Source of the DNA: Streptomyces sp. NRRL F-2580
Lineage (GTDB): Bacteria; Actinomycetota; Actinomycetes; Streptomycetales; Streptomycetaceae
Length of the DNA: 64,000 bases
Reading direction: 5' to 3'
Assembly (NCBI RefSeq): GCF_000720115.1
Contig: NZ_JOIR01000033.1
Coordinates: 1-64,000 of the forward strand
Under the pieces are notes generated by a model, which saw only the letters and a program-made list of their open reading frames with translations, was not told the DNA's origin and did not search any database. The position numbers and the translations under genes were made by a program. Below are positions 40,941-51,227 of this stretch, one piece after another (position 1 is the stretch's first letter; every line of letters starts with the position of its first letter).

Positions 40941-42775
40941 GTGAAGCTCCAGGGGTCGGGAACGGCAGGGGCGCCGAGCGCGTCGCGGCTGATCGAGCCG
41001 GTGAAGCGCTGGTCGTGGTGCAGGCCGGCCAGTTCGGTGGTGACGGCGGTGGCCGTCAGGCCGTGCTCCCGCAGCTGCTTGAGGGCGTCCGCGGTGGGCA
41101 GTTCGCGCAGGTCGTACGCTCCCGCCGCGGGGGCCGCCTCGTCGGTCGGCGCGATCCAGCCGTCGGCCGTGGGCAGGGGGCGCCGGAATCCGGCCGGCCG
41201 CCGGGGGTTCTCGCCGCGTGCCGCGCGGCGCAGGGCGGGGGCGGTCAGGGTGTCGGCGGCGCCGAGCAGGGAGGAGTCCACGCGGACGCCGTGGCCGGTG
41301 CGTTCGCGCAGGAGGAGGCCGGCGAGGACCGCCTCGGTGCCGTGCAGTCCGCCGAGGACGTCGAGCAGGGTCATCAGTGAGGGGGCCGGGGCCTCGTCCT
41401 GGGGGCGGACGGCCTCGCCGACCGCGGTGCGGGCCTGGACCATGAAGTCGGTGCCCATGGGGGCGTCGTCGAGCCGATCGGCCCAGCCGCTGGTGTACGC
41501 GTAGACCAGCGCGGGGTTCACCGCCGCGAGGTCGTCGTGGTCCAGGCCGAGTTCGGCGGCCTTGCCCGGGGCCCAGTTGTGCAGGAAGACGTCGGCCTCC
41601 GCGGCCATCTCGCGCAGGCGGCGCCGGTCCGCGTCGGCCTTGATGTCGATCTCCACGGCCCGCTTGCCCCGGTTGAGGGCGAGCCAGCGCGCGGAGATCC
41701 CGGAGCAGGCGGGCGGCATGCCGCGCAGCGGGTCGCCGCCCGGCGGCTCGATCCGGATCACCTCGGCGCCCAGCAGGCCCAACAGGTGTGCGGCGAGCGG
41801 GGCCTGGATGCGCCGGCCGGCCTCCAGCACGGTCAGTCCGGCCAGCGGCCGGGCCGCGGAAGGCCGGCCGCCCCGCCCGTTTCGGCGCCCGTCTTCGCGC
41901 CCGGCGCCCCGCCCGTTCCCGCGCTCGGCTGCGGGCACCGGACAGCCCGCTTCCGGCCCGAGGAGCCGGAGCGCCCACGGGGCGGCGCCGTCGTTCTCCA
42001 GCGCCCTTTCCCCGAGCGTGCGCAGGACGCACACCTCGGCGCCGGAGAGGGCGGCAGCCCGCCGGATGGCCGTCATGGGGGTGGCCCGGGTGATCTCGTG
42101 GAGGGCTGCCGGGAAGGGCGCGCAGGCGGTGGCGTACCGGAACTGGAAGGGCCGCCAGCCTGCCCGCATCGCGTCGGCGGGCGCCTCCAGCACACGCCAG
42201 AAGGCGGCCCAGGCACCCGGGTCGAGGGTCTCCAGTTCGAAGAGGACGCCCTCGGCGGAGCGGAAGGGCGGTCCGCCGGCGGCGAGTTCGGCGGCTTCAC
42301 CCTCGTCGGCTCCGGCGGCGGCGAGGTACTGGGACACCGTCAGCAGGCCCGCCCGGTCCGCGCGGGTGGCGACCTGGGCGGCGGCCCCTCCGCGGGCCTG
42401 GCCGATGAGGCCGGCGAGCAGCCCCTGCACGGTCAGGACGGCGGTGGCCGTGGCCGCGTAGTCGGCGGCGAGTCCCCGCGGGGCGCCGTCCCGGCGGCCG
42501 TGCACGGCCATGATGCCGGTGGCGGCCTGCACGGTCGCCTCGTCGACGAGCCCGCTCGCGGGGCCCGCCCACGTGGCGACCGCGTGCGCCGGTGCGAAGC
42601 CGCCGCCGGTGAGCGTGATGCGGTCCGGCGGAGCCTCCTGGCCGCGATGACCGCCGCTCGCGCCGAGCATGCCGAGGTGGTCGGCGACCACACCTGTGAT
42701 CTGCGGGGGCCCCGAGGTGTCGAAGCGCAGTGTGTCGAGCGGCCGGACCGTCTGCGTGGTGGCTGGTGACGCCAT
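40937..42775 (-). CDS. CaiB/BaiF-family CoA-transferase with degenerate N-terminal repeat
   Basis: A 612-residue class III CoA-transferase. The C-terminal part, from about residue 330, is a normal CaiB domain (LAGLTVLEAGRRIQAPLAAH, LGAEVIRIEPPGGDPLRG, ALNRGKRAVEIDI, and GTDFMVQAR carrying the likely catalytic Asp). The N-terminal 300 residues resemble a second, degraded copy of the fold (ATWAGPASGLVDEATVQAAT) and probably lack activity. Common family members have about 400 residues. GGAGAGG precedes the ATG. It is divergent from the acyl-CoA dehydrogenase and coupled to the ligase. Confidence 0.82.
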   Translation of the reverse strand: MASPATTQTVRPLDTLRFDTSGPPQITGVVADHLGMLGASGGHRGQEAPPDRITLTGGGFAPAHAVATWAGPASGLVDEATVQAATGIMAVHGRRDGAPRGLAADYAATATAVLTVQGLLAGLIGQARGGAAAQVATRADRAGLLTVSQYLAAAGADEGEAAELAAGGPPFRSAEGVLFELETLDPGAWAAFWRVLEAPADAMRAGWRPFQFRYATACAPFPAALHEITRATPMTAIRRAAALSGAEVCVLRTLGERALENDGAAPWALRLLGPEAGCPVPAAERGNGRGAGREDGRRNGRGGRPSAARPLAGLTVLEAGRRIQAPLAAHLLGLLGAEVIRIEPPGGDPLRGMPPACSGISARWLALNRGKRAVEIDIKADADRRRLREMAAEADVFLHNWAPGKAAELGLDHDDLAAVNPALVYAYTSGWADRLDDAPMGTDFMVQARTAVGEAVRPQDEAPAPSLMTLLDVLGGLHGTEAVLAGLLLRERTGHGVRVDSSLLGAADTLTAPALRRAARGENPRRPAGFRRPLPTADGWIAPTDEAAPAAGAYDLRELPTADALKQLREHGLTATAVTTELAGLHHDQRFTGSISRDALGAPAVPDPWSFT

Positions 42776-42919
42776 GCCTCTCCTCTCCCGGCGCGGCGGT
42801 GGCCGTCGCCCGGTTCGTGCGATACGCGGGGAACCGGGGGGCGTCCGCGCCCGACCAGTTCCACGGACAGACAGTCGGACAACCGTTCCCACGAGTTCCC
42901 GGGAATGAGGAGGAAAACA

Positions 42920-44116
42920 GTGACGGATCCAGACACGGCCACCCAACCTGCGTTCCACAGAGGCGAGTTGAGGGACCGAATAGCCGCGTTCGTCCGCGGC
43001 CGGGTGATCCCTCGGGAGGGCGTGCTGGACGCCGGCGGCCCGGCGGCGGCCGAGGCACTCGCCGAGTTGGGGCGGCAGGCCCGCAAGGACGGGCTCTGGG
43101 CGCTCCCGCTCCCGGCCGAACTGGGCGGTGGCGGGCTGTCCTTCGCCGCGTACGCCGCACTGGCCGAGGACGAGGGCGCCAGTGACCACGGCCCCGCCGC
43201 GCTCGGCTCCGCTCCCCTGCTCGACGTCACCATGCTGGCCCGCCACGGCACGCCCCCGGTCCGCGAGGAGTACCTGGAACGGCTGGTCGCCGGGGAGATG
43301 CGTACCTGCTACGCGATGACGGAGCCGGACGTGCCCGGCACCGACCCGTTCTCGACCGCCACCGGCGCCGAGCGCCTGGCGGACGGCACTTGGCGCGTGA
43401 GCGGCCGCAAGTGGTTCACCTCCGGCGCCGCGGGCGCCGACCTGGTGACCGTCATGGCCCGCACCAGCGGAACCACCGGGGACCGCGCGGGCCTCTCCCT
43501 GCTGCTGGTGCCGACCTCCTCCCCCGGCTTCCGGGTGGTCCGCGAACTCCCCGTGCTCGGCGGGGCGGGCCAATACGAGATCGCGCTCGACCGGGTCCGG
43601 GTGCCCGCCGACCACCTCCTCGGCGAGCCGGGCGACGCCCTCGCCATCGCGGGTGAGCGGCTGCTGCTCGGCCGTACGCTGCGCTGCCTGCGCTGGCTGG
43701 GCCAGGCCCGGCGCGCCTTCGACCTCATGTGCGAACGGGCCGCCACCCGCAACGGGTCCCGTGGGCCCCTCGCCGACCAGCAGCTGGTCCAGCAGCACGT
43801 CTTCGACGCCCTGCTAGCGCTGCGCACCACCCGGTCCCTCGTCCACGAGGCGGTGGACCTGATCGCATCCGGGCGGGACGCCCGTACGGAGGTCGGGCTC
43901 GCCAAGGTCGCCGCCGCGCGGATGCTCCAGCAGGTCACGGACTCGGCCATCCAGGTCCACGGCGCCGCGGGGCTCGGTCCGGACACTCCACTGCCCGCTC
44001 TCTTCCGTACGGGCCGCGCCGCCCGCATCCTCGACGGCCCCGACGAACTCCACATCACCACCGTGGCCCGCCGCGTCCTGCGCGACTACGCCCCGGCGCC
44101 CACTACGCGCGGGTGA
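42920..44116 (+). CDS. Acyl-CoA dehydrogenase
   Basis: A 398-residue flavoenzyme that introduces an alpha,beta double bond into an acyl-CoA. The middle domain shows CYAMTEPDVPGTDP and VSGRKWFTSGAAGADLV; the C-terminal helical domain shows QLVQQHVFDAL, and VHGAAGLGPDTPLPALFRTG near the end. I chose GTG 42920 because AGGAGG lies six bases upstream. It is divergent from the CoA-transferase/ligase pair and likely acts with them on one substrate. Its end overlaps the GH88-like gene by 14 bases tail to tail. Confidence 0.88.
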   Translation: MTDPDTATQPAFHRGELRDRIAAFVRGRVIPREGVLDAGGPAAAEALAELGRQARKDGLWALPLPAELGGGGLSFAAYAALAEDEGASDHGPAALGSAPLLDVTMLARHGTPPVREEYLERLVAGEMRTCYAMTEPDVPGTDPFSTATGAERLADGTWRVSGRKWFTSGAAGADLVTVMARTSGTTGDRAGLSLLLVPTSSPGFRVVRELPVLGGAGQYEIALDRVRVPADHLLGEPGDALAIAGERLLLGRTLRCLRWLGQARRAFDLMCERAATRNGSRGPLADQQLVQQHVFDALLALRTTRSLVHEAVDLIASGRDARTEVGLAKVAAARMLQQVTDSAIQVHGAAGLGPDTPLPALFRTGRAARILDGPDELHITTVARRVLRDYAPAPTTRG

Positions 44117-45203
44117 TGTCGACGAGGCCGTCCAGGGCGGCCAGGCCGAGCGCCAGGAAGAAGTCGCCCCAGATCAGCTCGTGCCGGACCGCCAGCCCCT
44201 TCGCCGCGTCGTAGCAGCCGTCCAGGAGCATCCCCGGCGGGCGGCCGGAGCACGCGCCGGTGAGGTGGGCCCGCGCCAGGCGGTTCAGGATGGCCACGGC
44301 CCGGTCCGAGCACGCCTGCGCCCGGGGGCCCGGGGCCCGTGCGAGCTTCAGCAGGGCCACCGCGGTGATCGCGGCGGCCGACGTGTCCAGGGGGCCGGCG
44401 GGCCGGGAGGCGTCGGCCGGCGGGACCAGCCGTCCGGCCAGCACCTCCCCCTGCGCCAGCAGCTGTCCGGTCGCCTCGTCGAGCCGGGCGCGGGCACCGC
44501 CCACGACGTCGGGCCGCACCAGTGCGTCGGCCACGGCCAGGAGCAGCCAGGCCTGACCGCGGCTCCAGCCCGGCGCGGGATCGTCGCAGGGCTGCCATCC
44601 GGTGCTCTCGTCGAACAGCCGGGCCGGCCACAGCCAGGGGTGCCGCTCGGCGCCCGCGCCGAGGCAGAGGTCGAGGTGCCGGTGGAGGTGGGCGGCCGCG
44701 GCGGCCGTTCCCCGCGCGTCGGCGTCCGCCAACAGGGGCACCATCCCCGGTACCCCGTCCACGCGGGCCAGCAGGCGGGGCCCGCCGAGCGCGTCGCCCC
44801 AGGGAACCAGGCCGAGTTCGGGATCGTAGGCCGACAGGCAGGCCCGGGCGGCCCGTTCCCGCAGCCGGGCGGCTTCGCCGTCGTCTCCGGCGAGCGAGGT
44901 CCCGTACCAGAAGATCAGTCCCCGGGTGGCGGTGTCGGCGTCGGCCCACGGAGCGAGCCGGGCCGTGCACGCGGCGGCGGCCCGCCGGTCGGCGTCGGTA
45001 CCGGTGTGGCGGGCCCGCAGCCACAGCAGCCCCGCCCAGAAGCCTCCGGTCCAGGAACCGCGGCCGGTGGTCGTCCACCGCCCGTCGTCGGGCTGCGCGT
45101 AGAGCGGGAAGCGTTCGCCGACCTGGGCCTCGGTCACGCTCACGCGCCCGATGACGGCCGCCAGGGCGTTTTCGGCCCAATCCGTGGGCGCCGCGCCGTT
45201 CAC
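44103..45203 (-). CDS. GH88-like unsaturated glucuronyl hydrolase
   Basis: A 366-residue (alpha/alpha)6-barrel protein. GRGSWTGGFWAGLLWLRARH, PAPGWSRGQAWLLLAVADAL and DTSAAAITAVALL are the blocks expected for the GH88/GH105 group, which removes an unsaturated uronic acid from lyase-produced oligosaccharides. There is no signal peptide, so it is cytoplasmic. The GTG start overlaps the stop of the MFS gene (GTGA), so uptake and cleavage are probably coupled. The substrate is unknown. Confidence 0.78.
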   Translation of the reverse strand: MNGAAPTDWAENALAAVIGRVSVTEAQVGERFPLYAQPDDGRWTTTGRGSWTGGFWAGLLWLRARHTGTDADRRAAAACTARLAPWADADTATRGLIFWYGTSLAGDDGEAARLRERAARACLSAYDPELGLVPWGDALGGPRLLARVDGVPGMVPLLADADARGTAAAAAHLHRHLDLCLGAGAERHPWLWPARLFDESTGWQPCDDPAPGWSRGQAWLLLAVADALVRPDVVGGARARLDEATGQLLAQGEVLAGRLVPPADASRPAGPLDTSAAAITAVALLKLARAPGPRAQACSDRAVAILNRLARAHLTGACSGRPPGMLLDGCYDAAKGLAVRHELIWGDFFLALGLAALDGLVDITRA

Positions 45204-46402
45204 GAGGCGGCCTTCCGCCGGTCCCGCGAGGCCCACGCGAAGGCGACCGCTCCCGCCGCCGCGAACTCCGCGGCGACCAGCAGCCACCCGTGGCCGTACC
45301 GGCCGCTCCCGGCCAGCAGCCCGAACAGCGGCGGCCCCAGGGCGAATCCGCCGAAGAACCCGGCCGCGACGAGCGCCGAGTCCTGTCCGGCCCGGCCCGG
45401 AGCGGCCCGCTGCATGACGAGCACCATGGACACGGCGTTCCCGGACACGGCGAACAATCCGACGGCGACGGCCCCGAGCCACACCAACGGGTTCGCGATG
45501 AGCGCGGCGCCCAGGAGGAGAGCCGCCCCCAGCGCGCCACAGGCGAGCCATCCCGGCAGCCACTCGGCCCGCCCGGGCCGGGCCGCCTTCGACCAGCCGA
45601 TCCGGCCGGCGATCCCGGCCACGCCCAGGACGGCGACCAAGGCGCCGGCCGCGGTCGGACCCATCCCCAGGCGCTGCGCCCCGAAGAGGGCCAGGTAGGT
45701 GTTGACCGAGGCGATCCCGGCCCCGAGGAACAGGGAGAAGGCCGCCAGCCAGGCGACCATTCCGCGGGGGACGAGTGAGCCGCGAGGGCCTGTCGGGGGC
45801 GGCGCGGGATCGTCGGGCAGCGCCCGCAGCGCCCACCCCCCGGCGAGCAGGGCCGCGCCCGCCGCCGTCCACACCGCGCCCCGCCAGCCGATCCCGCCCG
45901 CCAGCAGCACCAGGGGCAGCCCGGCGACGAAGGCGCCCAGCTGGACGCCGGACTGCTTGAGTCCGGTCACCGCGCCCCGCCGGGCCGGCGGGACGACGCG
46001 CATGATGGCCTTGTTGGTGGCGGGGTTGGCCAGCGCCTGCGGTACGCCGCCCAGCGCGACGGCGCCCAGCAGCACACCGGTGCCGGATGCGGCGCCGATC
46101 AGGGCGAGCGCCACGGCCGAAACCAACAGCAGGACGACCAGTGAGCGGCGCGGACCGATCCGGTCCACGATCCGGCCGCCGGCCGGGGACAGCAGGGCCG
46201 CCGTTCCGAAGCCGAGCGTCGTCGTCAGCCCGAGGACCGCGGGCGAGACCCCCAGCTCGTCCACCAGCCGCGGGCCCAGGGCCCCGAGGAGGAACAGCTG
46301 GAGCATCGAGAACGCCATGGCGCACGTGAGCAGCGCCGTCAGCGATCTTCCCGTGCCCGCGTCGGCACGCGCCGGCACGGTCCCGGGTTCCTCCACCGCC
46401 AC
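45200..46402 (-). CDS. MFS transporter
   Basis: A 400-residue, 12-helix major facilitator protein. The loop signatures are GGRIVDRIGPRRSL after helix 2 and VPPARRGAVTGLKQSGVQLG. The last helices contain GHGWLLVAAEFAAAGAVAFA. The start GTG 46402 was chosen for GGGAAGGGAG just upstream. It forms an operon with the GH88-like hydrolase and may import the oligosaccharide that enzyme cleaves, although the family also includes exporters. Confidence 0.82.
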   Translation of the reverse strand: MAVEEPGTVPARADAGTGRSLTALLTCAMAFSMLQLFLLGALGPRLVDELGVSPAVLGLTTTLGFGTAALLSPAGGRIVDRIGPRRSLVVLLLVSAVALALIGAASGTGVLLGAVALGGVPQALANPATNKAIMRVVPPARRGAVTGLKQSGVQLGAFVAGLPLVLLAGGIGWRGAVWTAAGAALLAGGWALRALPDDPAPPPTGPRGSLVPRGMVAWLAAFSLFLGAGIASVNTYLALFGAQRLGMGPTAAGALVAVLGVAGIAGRIGWSKAARPGRAEWLPGWLACGALGAALLLGAALIANPLVWLGAVAVGLFAVSGNAVSMVLVMQRAAPGRAGQDSALVAAGFFGGFALGPPLFGLLAGSGRYGHGWLLVAAEFAAAGAVAFAWASRDRRKAAS

Positions 46403-46597
46403 TGATGGCTCCCTTCCCCACGCTGCGCGCACATCGCTTCGACCGGCCAGTCAGTCGGCCCGCAAGGGCCTCCGGTTCCCTGCGTGTTGTGTGGTCCGGC
46501 TCACACGGGGCGGCCGCTCAAGGTGCGGCCGGGTCGGCCACCAGAACTTGTCCAGAAGTGCGCAGCCTTCTTCGAAGTCCCGGACGCCGGTGCGAGG

Positions 46598-47404
46598 ATG
46601 AGCCCCGCCATGAACCCGGGCCGATGTTCACGAGTCGTACGGGCTGCGATGTTCGCAGCCCTCTGCGTGCTGCTCGCGGCCACCGGCCACATCCTCATGT
46701 CGGGTACGGCGGTGCCCTGGTGGGCCCTGTCCGCCGCGTTCGCCGGCACGGCGGGAGCGGCCTGGGCCTTCGCCGGCCGCGAGCGCGGGCTGCTCGCCGT
46801 CACCGCCGCGGTCGTCACCGTCCAGGCCGGGCTCCACGCGGGGTTCTCCCTGGCCCAGTCCCTGGTCCACCCGTCCCTGCCCACCGGCACCTCGTTCGCC
46901 CGCCAGTGGGCGGAGTACCTGACCTGCGGAGACGGGGCGACTTCGGCCGTCTCCCCGCGCGAGGCGCCGAAGGTGGTCAGCGAGGCCGGGGTCGGCGGGC
47001 TGGTCTTGCGGCCACCGCCCGGCACCGCGCTCTCCGATGCCGGCGCCCACGGCCACCACGCCCTGCACGAGATGGCCGGCTCCGTGTCCGCGGGGACTCC
47101 GATGCCGGGCGCGGGCCACGACATGGGAGGCATGTCGCCGACGGCGATGCTCGCCGCCCACCTCGTGGCCGCGGTGCTGTGCGGCCTGTGGCTCGCCTAC
47201 GGAGAGCGAGCCGCCTTCCGCATCCTGCGCGCCGTCGCCGGATGGCTCTGGACACCGCTGCGCCTGCTCCTTCGCCCGGCCGGGGCGGCGCACCCGCCGC
47301 GCGTCCTCGTACGCCGTGCCCGCCGACGCCACGCGCTGCGCCGGCTCCTCCTCGTCCACGCCATCACCTCACGGGGTCCCCCGACGGGAGCCGCTGTCCT
47401 CTGA
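46598..47404 (+). CDS. Membrane protein with Met/His-rich loop
   Basis: A 268-residue protein with about four hydrophobic segments in the N-terminal half (MFAALCVLLAATGHILM, WALSAAFAGTAGAAWAF, LLAVTAAVVTVQAGLHAGF) and one near residue 190 (AMLAAHLVAAVLCGLWLAYG). Between them lies a Met/His-rich loop (AHGHHALHEMAG and MPGAGHDMGGM) that could bind copper or another soft metal. The C-terminal tail is very basic. The family is not certain. ATG 46610 is an alternative start. An ECF sigma factor gene follows 150 bases later on the same strand. Confidence 0.65.
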   Translation: MSPAMNPGRCSRVVRAAMFAALCVLLAATGHILMSGTAVPWWALSAAFAGTAGAAWAFAGRERGLLAVTAAVVTVQAGLHAGFSLAQSLVHPSLPTGTSFARQWAEYLTCGDGATSAVSPREAPKVVSEAGVGGLVLRPPPGTALSDAGAHGHHALHEMAGSVSAGTPMPGAGHDMGGMSPTAMLAAHLVAAVLCGLWLAYGERAAFRILRAVAGWLWTPLRLLLRPAGAAHPPRVLVRRARRRHALRRLLLVHAITSRGPPTGAAVL

Positions 47405-47554
47405 CAGCCGGCTCCCCGAGCACGCGTCGGCACCCGCGTTCGCGCCCGCCCTCCGCGCCTCGGGCCTCGGCCCTGCCCTCCGGCAGGCCGTACACCCTTC
47501 ACCGGCCCCGCCCCCGCGCGGCGCCGGTCCCCCTTCCCCGAAGGACCTGTGGCG

Positions 47555-48250
47555 ATGACTCCTGCCCTGCCCACCCAGAACCGTCCCGCCGTCGAGCGGC
47601 CGGACCGGCACACCGCCGACGCGGCGGTGACCCGACTGGCCCTGGACGCCCGCGACGGCGACCCCGCGAAGGCCGACCGCTTCGTCCGCGCACTGCACCG
47701 CGACGTGTGGCGCTACGTCGCCTACCTCAGCGCCGACACCCAGGCCGCCGACGACCTCACCCAGGACGTGTTCCTGCGGGCCCTCGCCGCTCTTCCCCGC
47801 TTCGAGGGCCGCTCCTCGGCGCGCACCTGGCTGCTGTCCATCGCCCGGCGCACCGTCGTCGACAGCCTCCGCCACGCCGCGGCCCGGCCCAGGCTCTCGG
47901 ACCGGTACGACTGGCAGACCGCCGCCGAGCAGACACAGCCGCACGACGTGCCGGGCTTCGACGAGGGCGTCGCGCTGGCCGAACTCCTGGCCACGATCCC
48001 GTCCGAACGCCGGGAGGCCTTCGTCCTCACCCAGCTCCTGGGCCTGCCGTACGCCGACGCGGCCGAAGCCATCGGCTGTCCCATCGGCACCGTCCGCTCC
48101 CGCGTCGCCCGCGCCCGCACGTCCCTCATCGAACTGCTGACGGGCACCGCCACGGCCGCGCCCGCACGGGAGCACCCGCTGCCGGACCGGGAAATCCGGT
48201 TCGTCACACCGGCCGTGCGCGAGGGTGCGCTCACGACGACGCCCGCCTGA
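47555..48250 (+). CDS. ECF RNA polymerase sigma factor
   Basis: A 231-residue sigma-70 family protein with regions 2 and 4 only. Region 2 contains DDLTQDVFLRALAALPRFEG and ARTWLLSIARRTVVDSLRH; region 4 contains REAFVLTQLLGLPYADAAEA and the recognition helix in CPIGTVRSRVARAR. ATG 47555 is preceded by AAGGA at nine bases; GTG 47549 is possible. No anti-sigma gene adjoins. Arrangement behind a metal-binding-type membrane protein recalls SigC-like ECF factors tied to copper in mycobacteria; that link is inference. Confidence 0.88.
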   Translation: MTPALPTQNRPAVERPDRHTADAAVTRLALDARDGDPAKADRFVRALHRDVWRYVAYLSADTQAADDLTQDVFLRALAALPRFEGRSSARTWLLSIARRTVVDSLRHAAARPRLSDRYDWQTAAEQTQPHDVPGFDEGVALAELLATIPSERREAFVLTQLLGLPYADAAEAIGCPIGTVRSRVARARTSLIELLTGTATAAPAREHPLPDREIRFVTPAVREGALTTTPA

Positions 48251-48363
48251 TCCGGCCGGGGCGCACGGGAGGGGCCGGCGTGAGCGCCGCCCTCCCGCGC
48301 CCCGCGCCGGCCGTGTCCGTACGGGGACTCCGCAATCGCGGGCCCGCGCGCTACCCTCCGCCC

Positions 48364-49440
48364 ATGATTGACATGAGCATGTTAAATCGCTGGGTGCGCG
48401 GGCGCCGTCGAGGGCGTACCGGCCGGCACGCCTTCGTCGGCCTCGTGCTGCTGGCCCTCCTCGGCACGGCGACCGCCACGGCCGCCTCGGCCCCGGCCCG
48501 CGCCCCCTCCCCCGCCGCCGTTGCGGTGGGCACGAGCGCGGCCGACGCCGCGGCCGCCCGCTGGGGCGACCGGCGCCTGGACGAGGCCGCCTTCCTGACC
48601 ACCCACAACGCCTTCACCAACTACGAGGACTCCCGGTGGAGTTCGGTGAACCAGGCCGAGTCGGTGCGCGCCCAGCTCGACAACGGCGTCCGCGGCCTGA
48701 GCCTGGACACGCACTGGTACGAGCGCAGCACCTGGCTGTGCGTCATCAGCTTCGGCAGCGACTGCTACCCCAGCGACGTCTACCTGTGCCACGGCGACTG
48801 CAAGACCTTCGCCGGTGCCACGTACGCGCTCCCCCGGCAGTCCTTCCACGGCACGATGCAGACCGTGGTGGACTTCCTCGCCGCCCATCCGCAGGAGGTC
48901 GTGACCGTCTTCCTCGAGGACTACGTCAGCGCCGAGCAGCTGGGACAGTCCCTCGGCCGGGTCAGGGGGCTGCCCGAGATGGTGTTCCGGCCCGACGAGT
49001 GGGGGGTGCGCGAGCACGGTTGGCCGAAGGTGGCCGATCTCGTCACCGCCGGCAAGCGGCTGCTGATCTTCTCCGACCGCTCCGACCGCGAGCACCTGGG
49101 CGTCATGTACGACAAGTCCTGGACGGTGAGCAACTACTGGAGCCTCGGCGACCTGGGCAACGACCTCGGCTGCGTCAGCCGCTGGTCCGACCTGCCCCTG
49201 GACCGTCAGGAGCCGGGATTCCGGCGCCTGTTCACCATGAGCCACCACCGCAACGTGCCCACCGTCATGACGGCGGCGCTGGACAACGGCGCCAAACTGA
49301 GGGACCGCATCGCCGGGCAGTGCCGGACGGCCACCGGGGGCCGCGATCCGAACTTCGTCTCCGTCGACTTCCACAGGCTGTCGGACGGAAGCGGCCACAC
49401 CCCCGCCTCGATCGTCGCGGAACTCAACGCGCGCCCCTGA
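48364..49440 (+). CDS. Secreted PI-PLC-like phosphodiesterase with a TTA codon
   Basis: A 358-residue exported protein of the phosphatidylinositol-specific phospholipase C X-domain type. After a basic N terminus and hydrophobic signal (HAFVGLVLLALLGTATATAA) comes TTHNAF with the general-base H81, then GLSLDTHWY and the disulfide-prone CHGDCK, and HPQEVVTVFLEDY. Codon 7 is TTA (48382-48384), which in Streptomyces needs the bldA tRNA, so expression should be tied to development. TACCCT at 48352-48357 lies six bases before the ATG and no ribosome site is seen, so the mRNA may be leaderless. Confidence 0.82.
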   Translation: MIDMSMLNRWVRGRRRGRTGRHAFVGLVLLALLGTATATAASAPARAPSPAAVAVGTSAADAAAARWGDRRLDEAAFLTTHNAFTNYEDSRWSSVNQAESVRAQLDNGVRGLSLDTHWYERSTWLCVISFGSDCYPSDVYLCHGDCKTFAGATYALPRQSFHGTMQTVVDFLAAHPQEVVTVFLEDYVSAEQLGQSLGRVRGLPEMVFRPDEWGVREHGWPKVADLVTAGKRLLIFSDRSDREHLGVMYDKSWTVSNYWSLGDLGNDLGCVSRWSDLPLDRQEPGFRRLFTMSHHRNVPTVMTAALDNGAKLRDRIAGQCRTATGGRDPNFVSVDFHRLSDGSGHTPASIVAELNARP

Positions 49441-49460
49441 GGGGCGCGCACGCACGACGA

Positions 49461-49489
49461 AGCGGCCCTCCACGATGTGGGGGGCCGCT
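49461..49489. terminator. Bidirectional terminator
   Basis: AGCGGCCCTCCAC pairs with GTGGGGGGCCGCT across a three-base loop (13 pairs, one G-U in the plus-strand RNA). It lies between the convergent PI-PLC-like and subtilisin-like genes. Confidence 0.75.
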
Positions 49490-49526
49490 CCCGGTCACCG
49501 CGCTACCGCAGGGACGCGTTACCGCG

Positions 49527-50726
<1,200 letters not shown>

Positions 50727-51017
50727 GTAGAGGGTTCTCCTCGTGTTGACGTGTGGGGCGTCAAACGTTCTGGAGAACCCTGTTCCGATTGACAGGAGCA
50801 AATCAAGGGCGAACCAGGGGTAAGGGCTTCTTCAACAAGGTTTCTTAATGATCCCTCCGCACCGCCTCCATCTCGCACACATGTTCTCGTGAGCCTCTTC
50901 ACCGAATGGCCACATGATCGTTCCCGTGACGGAAGCCGGGGCGCGGTGCGCGTTTGGCGGGGGCCTGAGGGGTTAGGCGCCGGTTGCGGGGAAATCCCGT
51001 GAGGAGTGTGAACCGTC

Positions 51018-51227
51018 ATGGGCGCAGACAAGCACCAGACCCCGGACGCGGGCCGCGGGGAGCGGATCCGCGGGCGGCCGCCGGCACCGGACCAGCTGAA
51101 GACGGGCGGCCGGCCGCGCAGCCCCGACGAGATCGCGCACGAGCGCGGCCGCGAGGACGCGACGATGCGTGACGTGATGCACGACCTGCATGAGGAGGAC
51201 CTGGACGACATGCGCGACGACCGCTGA
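51018..51227 (+). CDS. Small acidic/basic hypothetical protein
   Basis: A 69-residue hydrophilic protein without membrane segments. The N-terminal half is basic (GRGERIRGRPPAPDQLKTGG) and the end is acidic (HDLHEEDLDDMRDD). GAGGAG lies about 16 bases before the ATG, rather far. It may be disordered. The family is not recognised; codon use is typical of the host. Confidence 0.5.
   Translation: MGADKHQTPDAGRGERIRGRPPAPDQLKTGGRPRSPDEIAHERGREDATMRDVMHDLHEEDLDDMRDDR

Noticed and set aside
46405..49440. 1,011-codon open frame on the plus strand
   Set aside because: Only the last part from 48364 is a real gene (PI-PLC-like). The rest is out of frame with the membrane protein and sigma factor genes that occupy the region.
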